The notes beneath the pieces were generated by a model. The model was given only the letters and a program-made list of their open reading frames with translations, was not told the DNA's origin and did not search any database. From NCBI GenBank assembly GCA_964623395.1, contig CAZUSI010000046.1:1-11367 (forward strand): a DNA stretch of 11,367 nucleotides, given 5' to 3'. How positions within the stretch are numbered: position 1 is the first letter of the stretch; every line of letters begins with the position of its first letter. Both the position numbers and the translations under genes were made by a program. This DNA is from JBDRZD01 sp964623395 (GTDB lineage Bacteria; Hydrothermota; Hydrothermia; Hydrothermales; Hydrothermaceae). Of the stretch, positions 6,904-11,367 are shown in pieces.

Positions 6904-7674
6904 ATCGTAAATTTCTTTTATTAAAACAAAACCATTTGAAATAATTTTTATCTTTTCTTCTAAGAAGGGATTTATTTCAAGGGCTAAAATTCCATTTTCC
7001 TTTAAAAAATTTTTTGCTTCATTAAAAATCCTTTTATAAAATAAAAGACCATCTTCTCCTCCAAGAATTGCTTCTTTTGGTTCCCTTTTAACATTTTCAG
7101 ACAAATTTTTATATTCATTATAGCTTAAATAAGGTGGATTTGAAACTATTAAATCAAATTTTTCTTTAAAACTTGAAAAAAGATCTGTGCATATTACATT
7201 TATTTTTAAATTATTAATTTTTGAATTCTTTAAAGTTATTTTACATGCCTTTTTGTTTATATCACTTGCAAAAACATCTGAATTTTCAAAAAATTTTTTT
7301 AAAAAAATTGCTATACATCCAGAACCAGAACCAAGGTCAAGTATTTTTTTAGGGTAAAAATTTTTAATTTTTAAAAAATTTATAAGTTCAAACAAAAAAG
7401 TTTCTGTTTCAGGTCTTGGTATGAATATTCCTTCTTCAACATAAATTTCAAAATCGTAGAAAAATGTTTTTTTAGTTATATATGAAATTGGATAACCACC
7501 CTGTATTTTTTTAAAAATAGAAATTACTTCTTTAATTTTTTCTTCATCTAAAAAAATTTCATCCTTATATATTTCTTTTAAAGAGATATTTAAAATTAAA
7601 CTTAAAATATAATCTATATTTTCTTCTTTATAAAATTTTCTTATTTCTTTTTTTACTTCACTAATCCTTTTCAA
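6847..7674 (-). CDS. prmC: Peptide chain release factor N5-glutamine methyltransferase
   Basis: Methylates the glutamine of the GGQ motif in release factors RF1 and RF2 using S-adenosylmethionine, which raises termination efficiency. The 275 residues have the family layout: a helical N-terminal domain (about 1-75), FIPRPETE (84-91), the SAM-binding loop DLGSGSG (113-119), the substrate motif NPPY (179-182) and a C-terminal D-x-x-G-x-x-R (Asp257, Gly260, Arg263). The start is a TTG at 7674-7672, preceded by AAAGGAA with a 7-nt spacer; there is no Met codon later in the frame. The start lies inside prfA (14-nt overlap), so the enzyme and its substrate are made from adjacent, probably coupled genes. 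The 3' end overlaps the convergent DUF4416 gene by 57 nt, and the conserved C-terminal motif straddles the edge of that overlap. Confidence 0.94.
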   Translation of the reverse strand: MKRISEVKKEIRKFYKEENIDYILSLILNISLKEIYKDEIFLDEEKIKEVISIFKKIQGGYPISYITKKTFFYDFEIYVEEGIFIPRPETETFLFELINFLKIKNFYPKKILDLGSGSGCIAIFLKKFFENSDVFASDINKKACKITLKNSKINNLKINVICTDLFSSFKEKFDLIVSNPPYLSYNEYKNLSENVKREPKEAILGGEDGLLFYKRIFNEAKNFLKENGILALEINPFLEEKIKIISNGFVLIKEIYDLRGFKRGLIFNLPFISFS

Positions 7675-8722
7675 TTTCTATTTCCTTTAGTTTTTCTTCT
7701 TCCTCTTTTTCTCTTAATTTTTCAATTATTTCATCTATTTTACCTTCAAGAATTTCTTCAAGATTATAAATTGTCAAATTTATTCTATGATCAGTAACTC
7801 TATTTTGGGGAAAATTATAAGTCCTTATTTTTTCACTCCTTTCTTGTGTCCCGATCTGCTTCTTTCTTTTTTCTTGAACTTCCTTTTCCCTTTTTTCTTT
7901 TTCGTATTCATAAATTCTTGCCTTTAAAATTCTCAATGCCTTTGCTTTATTTTTATGTTGTGACCTTTCATCCTGACATTGAACAACAATACCTGTTGGA
8001 ATGTGTGTTATCCTTACTGCTGAATCTGTAACATTTACATGCTGACCACCAGGACCACTTGCCCTTTTTACTTCTATTTTTAAATCGTTCGGATTTATTT
8101 CAACCTCAATATCTTCAAATTCTGGTAAAACTGTGACAGAGGAAGTTGAAGTGTGAATTCTTCCGGATGCTTCTGTTATTGGAATTCTTTGAACTCTATG
8201 AACTCCACTTTCATATTTAAAATTTCCATATGCATTTTTACCTTCTATGAGTAAAACCGCCTCTTTTATCCCTCCTAAATCAGTTTCATGTATATCTGTG
8301 ATTGAGACCTTATATCCTTTACTTTCTGCATATTTTAGATACATTTTTAAAAGATCCCTTGCAAAAAGTGCAGCTTCTTCACCCCCTGCTCCTGCTCTTA
8401 TTTCTAAGATTGCATTTTTTTCATCATCAAGATTTTTTGGTATCAAAAGTTTTTTAATTTCCTTTTTTATTTCTTCTCTTTTCATTAAAAGTTCTTTTTT
8501 CTCATTTTCAATTAATTCAATCATTTCTTTATCTTTTTCTTCTTTTTCCATATTTTCAATTTCTTCAATTTCTTTTTCTATTTTTAAAAATTCCTTTATC
8601 TTTTCCCCAATTGGCTTCAATTTTTTATATTCTTCCAAAAGAAAAACATAGTCCTTTCTTTCAGGTTCAGAAAGTTTTTTTTCAATCTCTTCTATTTTTT
8701 CAAGGATTTCCTTGAATTTCAT
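7661..8722 (-). CDS. prfA: Peptide chain release factor 1
   Basis: Recognises UAA and UAG in the ribosomal A site and triggers peptide release. The 353 residues match RF1 length (about 360 in E. coli). The N-terminal part (1-95) is a Glu/Lys-rich helical domain. RAGAGGEEAALF (109-120) follows. The codon-recognition tripeptide is Pro181-Ile182-Thr183, which fits the RF1 P-x-T form (PAT or PVT are usual) and not the SPF of RF2. The catalytic GGQ is at 225-227, followed by QCQDERSQHKNKAKAL (248-263). The C-terminus is an unusually Glu/Lys-rich tail. The gene starts 3 nt after the upstream cNMP-binding gene with no clear Shine-Dalgarno, and ends in TAG, one of its own codons. Several genes here end in TGA, so an RF2 gene must exist elsewhere. 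Confidence 0.95.
   Translation of the reverse strand: MKFKEILEKIEEIEKKLSEPERKDYVFLLEEYKKLKPIGEKIKEFLKIEKEIEEIENMEKEEKDKEMIELIENEKKELLMKREEIKKEIKKLLIPKNLDDEKNAILEIRAGAGGEEAALFARDLLKMYLKYAESKGYKVSITDIHETDLGGIKEAVLLIEGKNAYGNFKYESGVHRVQRIPITEASGRIHTSTSSVTVLPEFEDIEVEINPNDLKIEVKRASGPGGQHVNVTDSAVRITHIPTGIVVQCQDERSQHKNKAKALRILKARIYEYEKEKREKEVQEKRKKQIGTQERSEKIRTYNFPQNRVTDHRINLTIYNLEEILEGKIDEIIEKLREKEEEEKLKEIEIEKD
7682..7688 (-). promoter_or_regulatory. Ribosome binding site supporting the prmC TTG start
   Basis: Read on the minus strand, AAAGGAA stands 7 nt before TTG at 7674-7672, inside the end of prfA. Since prmC has no in-frame ATG anywhere, this site fixes the unusual start codon. Confidence 0.7.
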
Positions 8723-8725
8723 ATA

Positions 8726-9316
8726 TTAAAGAATTTTCAAGAGATAATTTTTTTGTTCTTCAAGTTTTTCTTCTTCTATTTCAACTATCTCTCCCTTTTC
8801 TTTTTTTAAAATTCCTTTTTCTTCATAGTTTTTAATTAAATCTTCAATTTTTTTATTTTCTATTCCTGTAAATATTGAAATCTTTTTTATCTCAAAGGGA
8901 AAATAATTGTTTGATTTTATCCATTTTAAAAAAATTAAAAATCTCAGTTCTTCAGGATTTATTGAAAGAAATTTTATCTGCTCATCTGCTATTCTTAATC
9001 TTTCAATTAATGTATTTATGAGATATTCAATGAAGGGATTTTGTTTTATGTATTCAATTAATGACTCTCTATTCATAATTCTTAAAACAGTGTCTTTTAA
9101 AGCCCTTGCAGATGCCGAACGCGGTTTCCCATCTAAAACCGACATTTCTCCAAATACTTCTCCCTCCTTTAAAATAGCAATTGTTTTTTCCTTTCCTTCA
9201 AACTCTTTAAATATTTCAACTTCCCCTTCCTCTATTAAATAAATTTCTTCACCAACTTCCCCTTCTTTAAATATAATCTCCCCTTCTAAAAAAGTTTTTT
9301 CATAAAATTTGCTCAT
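8726..9316 (-). CDS. Crp/Fnr-like cyclic-nucleotide-binding protein
   Basis: The 196-residue protein has an N-terminal cNMP-binding beta-roll (about 8-100). Its phosphate-binding cassette FGEMSVLDGKPRSASA (55-70) keeps the Glu57 and Arg66-Ser67 expected for binding the ribose and phosphate of cAMP or cGMP. A long connecting helix (about 95-115) leads to a C-terminal segment (about 142-180) aligning by eye with the Crp winged helix-turn-helix and ending in EKGIL plus a beta-wing. The would-be recognition helix (GIENKKIEDLIKNYEEKG) is acidic and lacks the usual SRETVSR-like contacts, so DNA binding is doubtful. No GGDEF, kinase or other effector domain is fused. It starts by a 4-nt ATGA overlap with the upstream barrel-sandwich gene and ends 3 nt before prfA. 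GAGGA abuts its ATG, too close for a normal site. It could be a local sensor or regulator; the target is unknown. Confidence 0.82.
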   Translation of the reverse strand: MSKFYEKTFLEGEIIFKEGEVGEEIYLIEEGEVEIFKEFEGKEKTIAILKEGEVFGEMSVLDGKPRSASARALKDTVLRIMNRESLIEYIKQNPFIEYLINTLIERLRIADEQIKFLSINPEELRFLIFLKWIKSNNYFPFEIKKISIFTGIENKKIEDLIKNYEEKGILKKEKGEIVEIEEEKLEEQKNYLLKIL

Positions 9317-10437
9317 TCCTCAATTATTTCTACATTTGCTCTTGGTATTATTATAACTTCTCCATTTTCAAGTTCAATTTCAACAACCCTTACCTTTGAT
9401 TCAGTTTCAATTTTTCTTAATTCAGGTGGAAGAGATTTTACTTTCCCTATTCTTCCGAAATATGGCTCCCTTATAATTCTTACAACTGTTCCTATATTCA
9501 TACCTTCCTTTAAACTTTCATCCTCTTCTTTTATAATTACATTTTCATCTAAAGGAACAATCACTTCAGGTCTTATAACACCTGCTCTTATTTGAGTTGC
9601 TCCATTACAGGATGCCTTTTTACCATCAAGTTCTAAAAGAAGTTCAAATGTTCTTTTTGCCATTTTCATTTTACCAAATCCTTCTGTAATTATAAGAGTT
9701 AAACCTGTATTTTCTGAACCCGTTATTGCAACTCCTATATCATATCCAAGAAATTTTTTCAAATTTATATCATCTATACCGCCAACAACGATTGCCTTTG
9801 CTCCTTTCCTTTTTGCTTCATCAATTGCTTCTTTTGTAACAAAAGAACCCCCAACAAGTATTTTATCCTTTACATCTCCTTCTATTTTTTCAGGTGTTAA
9901 TTCTTCTTCAGGGGAGTTTACCATTACTTTTAATTTTCCTATGGCTTCACCACCCACTCCAAAAATTCCCTGAATAAAACTTGCAGCTGTTTCAACAATT
10001 ACTCCTTCATTTTCAATTATTTCAATTACTTCACCATCAATATAAGCAATAACTTCAACAGGCATTGGATTTTCCCTTAAAATAACCTGTCCTGTTACAG
10101 ATGATATTGATTCAATCATTCCATCACATGGTGATGTAACTTTGTTTTTGAAAAGCCCAAATATTCCTTTTGTTTCAGCAATTACTTCCCCTTTTTTAAT
10201 ACATTCTCCTTCTTTTTTAATCATAAGTGAAGGTAGTTCAGATGGTGTAACTCCTAAAAGACCTGCAACATTAACAGGATGGACATTTCCAGGTAAAAGT
10301 GCCCTTGCAACTACATCCTCTGCTTTGACCTTTTGTCCCTTATAAACTAAAACTTCCCCTTTTAAAGGGAGCCTTCTTTCTTTTCTTACTAAGGTTTTTT
10401 TAGTAACCTTTAAACCCGGAGTATAAGCATGTGCCAT
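9313..10437 (-). CDS. Conserved protein with barrel-sandwich-like and KOW-like regions, function unknown
   Basis: Unnamed conserved family; similar proteins, as I recall, occur in Chloroflexota and other anaerobes, usually annotated hypothetical or RnfC-barrel-sandwich-like. The 374 residues fall into three parts. Residues about 27-135 resemble a biotinyl/lipoyl-type barrel-sandwich hybrid: KKEGECIKKGEVIAE (74-88), then TSPCDGMIESIS (101-112), where a biotinyl domain would have its turn but no acceptor Lys is present. Residues about 193-295 form a Gly-rich alpha/beta region with VGGSFVT (195-201), VVGGIDD (217-223), TEGFG (251-255) and NGATQIRAGVIRPE (278-291). Residues about 311-374 look KOW/SH3-like: EGMNIGTVVRI, EPYFGRIGKV, then IIIPRANVE. 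There is no signal peptide or membrane segment, so a cytoplasmic location is likely. It heads the run to prmC. The ATG has no Shine-Dalgarno; a TATAAA lies 6 nt upstream. The domain calls are by eye. Confidence 0.75.
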   Translation of the reverse strand: MAHAYTPGLKVTKKTLVRKERRLPLKGEVLVYKGQKVKAEDVVARALLPGNVHPVNVAGLLGVTPSELPSLMIKKEGECIKKGEVIAETKGIFGLFKNKVTSPCDGMIESISSVTGQVILRENPMPVEVIAYIDGEVIEIIENEGVIVETAASFIQGIFGVGGEAIGKLKVMVNSPEEELTPEKIEGDVKDKILVGGSFVTKEAIDEAKRKGAKAIVVGGIDDINLKKFLGYDIGVAITGSENTGLTLIITEGFGKMKMAKRTFELLLELDGKKASCNGATQIRAGVIRPEVIVPLDENVIIKEEDESLKEGMNIGTVVRIIREPYFGRIGKVKSLPPELRKIETESKVRVVEIELENGEVIIIPRANVEIIEE

Positions 10438-10443
10438 AAGTAT

Positions 10444-10476
10444 TTTATATTAAAGATATTTAAAAAAAATTTTCAA
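10444..10476 (-). promoter_or_regulatory. Possible leaderless promoter before the barrel-sandwich/KOW gene
   Basis: The 44-nt gap 10438-10481 separates the YbbR-like gene from the next gene. On the minus strand TATAAA (10449-10444) lies 6 nt before the ATG at 10437, the same geometry as at the divergent promoter. A TTGAAA (10476-10471) resembles a -35 box, but its 21-nt spacing is too long for that -10; TAATAT (10452-10447) would give 18 nt. No Shine-Dalgarno is present. It may be an internal operon promoter. Confidence 0.35.
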
Positions 10477-10481
10477 TAAAG

Positions 10482-11367
10482 TTAATCTTTTTTCTTCAAA
10501 ATAACCTTTACAAAAGATGGTGAAAATTCCTCAACATTTATTCCTTCTATGGGGAAAATTTTAGGTGGAATATAATATTCACCTTCACCAAATCCTATTA
10601 AATTTAAGAAAACAGTTATATTTTCAGGATTTAAATTATGAATTATACTTTTAACCCCTTTAATTTTTATTTTCACTTTTTCAGGTTCAATTTGAACATC
10701 ATAGTTTTCAGGAGAGATTACCATAATATTTTTTTCAATTTCTCTTTTTTCTTCTTCTTCTATTTCAACATAAACCCTTAAGGATGATGGATTTAAAGTT
10801 GTTAAAACTGAAGGAGGAAGGAATTTAACATAATCATAGAAGGAAAATTTTTTTCCTGAAACATCTATTTCCTCACTTTTAACCTCATCTATTTTTTCAA
10901 CAACACTTTTTGGTCCAATTAAAAAAATTTCATTTTCTTCAGGAGTAATTCTTAAAATTCCATAACCTTCTCTTGGTTTCCCAGTATATTCTATTTTTAC
11001 TTTAACTTTTTTACTTTCTTTTTTTTCAAAATTTAAAATTATTACATTTTGTGTTAAAATTATTTTTTCAAATTTAATATCGTTTCTTATTTTCAAATCC
11101 TCCTCTTTAACTTTAATTATCTCTTTACCCTCTTTTTTTTCTTTCAAATTAATTATTATTTTTGGTTTTGAAAAATAAAGCTTTATAAGTTCTTTACCTT
11201 TTGCCTCAAATAAAGCTTTTATTTTATTTGGAGGAACTTCTCTAAAAGTAATATTTTCTGGTATTTCTTGATATTCCAAAATAACATCTCTTTGAGCAAT
11301 ATATATTTTTTCTGTTGCTGAATGAAACCACAATATTCCTGCAATTAAAATAGATATTATTTTTAAA
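10482..11367 (-). CDS. YbbR/CdaR-like protein, N-terminus beyond the window
   Basis: Membrane-anchored protein with extracytoplasmic YbbR domains; in Firmicutes such a protein (CdaR) binds and modulates the diadenylate cyclase CdaA, encoded next to it. The frame stays open from the TAA at 10482 to the window edge. The last visible codons read LKIISILIAGILWFHSA, matching the N-terminal membrane anchor of YbbR proteins (LK-x-x-S-x-x-x-A-x-x-LW). The gene is therefore partial at its 5' end, and the TTG at 11333-11331 is a leucine inside the anchor, not the start. About 295 residues are visible, with roughly three YbbR-like repeats. The clearest has YTGKPREGYGILRITP, then IFLIGPKSVVEKIDEV and the end IDVSG; the last has ENYDVQIEPEKVKIKIKG. 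If the usual order holds, a diadenylate cyclase gene should lie just right of the window. It is separated from the next gene by 44 nt. Confidence 0.87.
   Translation of the reverse strand, partial: LKIISILIAGILWFHSATEKIYIAQRDVILEYQEIPENITFREVPPNKIKALFEAKGKELIKLYFSKPKIIINLKEKKEGKEIIKVKEEDLKIRNDIKFEKIILTQNVIILNFEKKESKKVKVKIEYTGKPREGYGILRITPEENEIFLIGPKSVVEKIDEVKSEEIDVSGKKFSFYDYVKFLPPSVLTTLNPSSLRVYVEIEEEEKREIEKNIMVISPENYDVQIEPEKVKIKIKGVKSIIHNLNPENITVFLNLIGFGEGEYYIPPKIFPIEGINVEEFSPSFVKVILKKKD

Noticed and set aside
9655..9672. KMKM at residues 256-259 of the barrel-sandwich protein as a biotinylation site, tempting because a biotin ligase is in the window
   Set aside because: It lies in the Gly-rich alpha/beta region, not at the turn of the biotinyl-like domain, and the surrounding residues (TEGFGKMKMAKRTF) do not resemble an acceptor domain.
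10438..10481. T-run in the gap after the YbbR-like gene as an intrinsic terminator
   Set aside because: There is an eight-base T run on the minus strand, but only a very weak 4-bp AT-rich stem nearby (AAAG ... CTTT) and no GC-rich hairpin.
1..11367. tRNA or rRNA genes, CRISPR arrays, riboswitches, insertion sequences, or a replication origin
   Set aside because: Almost every base is coding. The only gaps over 20 nt are 50 and 44 nt long, and neither they nor the strand opposite the genes show the needed structures or repeats. Antisense open frames over lnt, prfA and the barrel-sandwich gene are low-complexity by-products.

Overview
This window looks like a compact piece of a very AT-rich bacterial chromosome (by eye about a quarter to a third G+C). 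The organism appears to be diderm: it carries an apolipoprotein N-acyltransferase (Lnt) and a probable outer-membrane beta-barrel protein. The proteins are rich in Lys, Glu, Ile and Phe, genes are packed with 1-60 nt overlaps, and TAA, TAG and TGA all serve as stops (standard bacterial code). This style fits deep-branching or thermophilic candidate lineages such as WOR-3-like bacteria, but that placement is a guess. Nothing suggests a phage, plasmid or recent insertion.

Left edge, minus strand (17-1237): one gene for an unrecognised secreted protein, probably an outer-membrane beta-barrel. A 50-bp divergent promoter region follows (1238-1287). It contains an 11-bp inverted repeat and a perfect TATAAT box 6-7 nt upstream of each ATG.

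Plus-strand operon (1288-6903): a Xer tyrosine recombinase, a biotin-protein ligase without a DNA-binding domain (BirA), type III pantothenate kinase (CoaX), the tRNA t6A ATPase TsaE, a Gfo/Idh/MocA-family oxidoreductase with an altered catalytic motif, Lnt, and a DUF4416 protein. Every junction is an overlap or a 1-nt gap, so the seven genes are probably cotranscribed. The mix is housekeeping: chromosome resolution, cofactors, tRNA modification and lipoprotein maturation.

Minus-strand block (11367 down to 6847), convergent with the first operon: a YbbR/CdaR-like protein whose N-terminus runs off the right edge; a 44-bp gap with a possible promoter; a conserved barrel-sandwich plus KOW-like protein of unknown function; a Crp/Fnr-like cyclic-nucleotide-binding protein; peptide chain release factor 1 (PrfA); and PrmC, the methyltransferase that modifies the GGQ glutamine of release factors. 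PrfA and PrmC form a substrate-enzyme pair. The two blocks meet tail to tail with a 57-nt antisense coding overlap, which leaves no room for a conventional terminator.

I found no RNA genes, CRISPR arrays, insertion sequences or origin. The items most worth a second look are the apparent leaderless promoters at the operon heads, the barrel-sandwich/KOW protein, the possible OMPLA-like motif with Cys in place of Ser, and the His-to-Asn change in the oxidoreductase. I see no convincing new multi-gene system.
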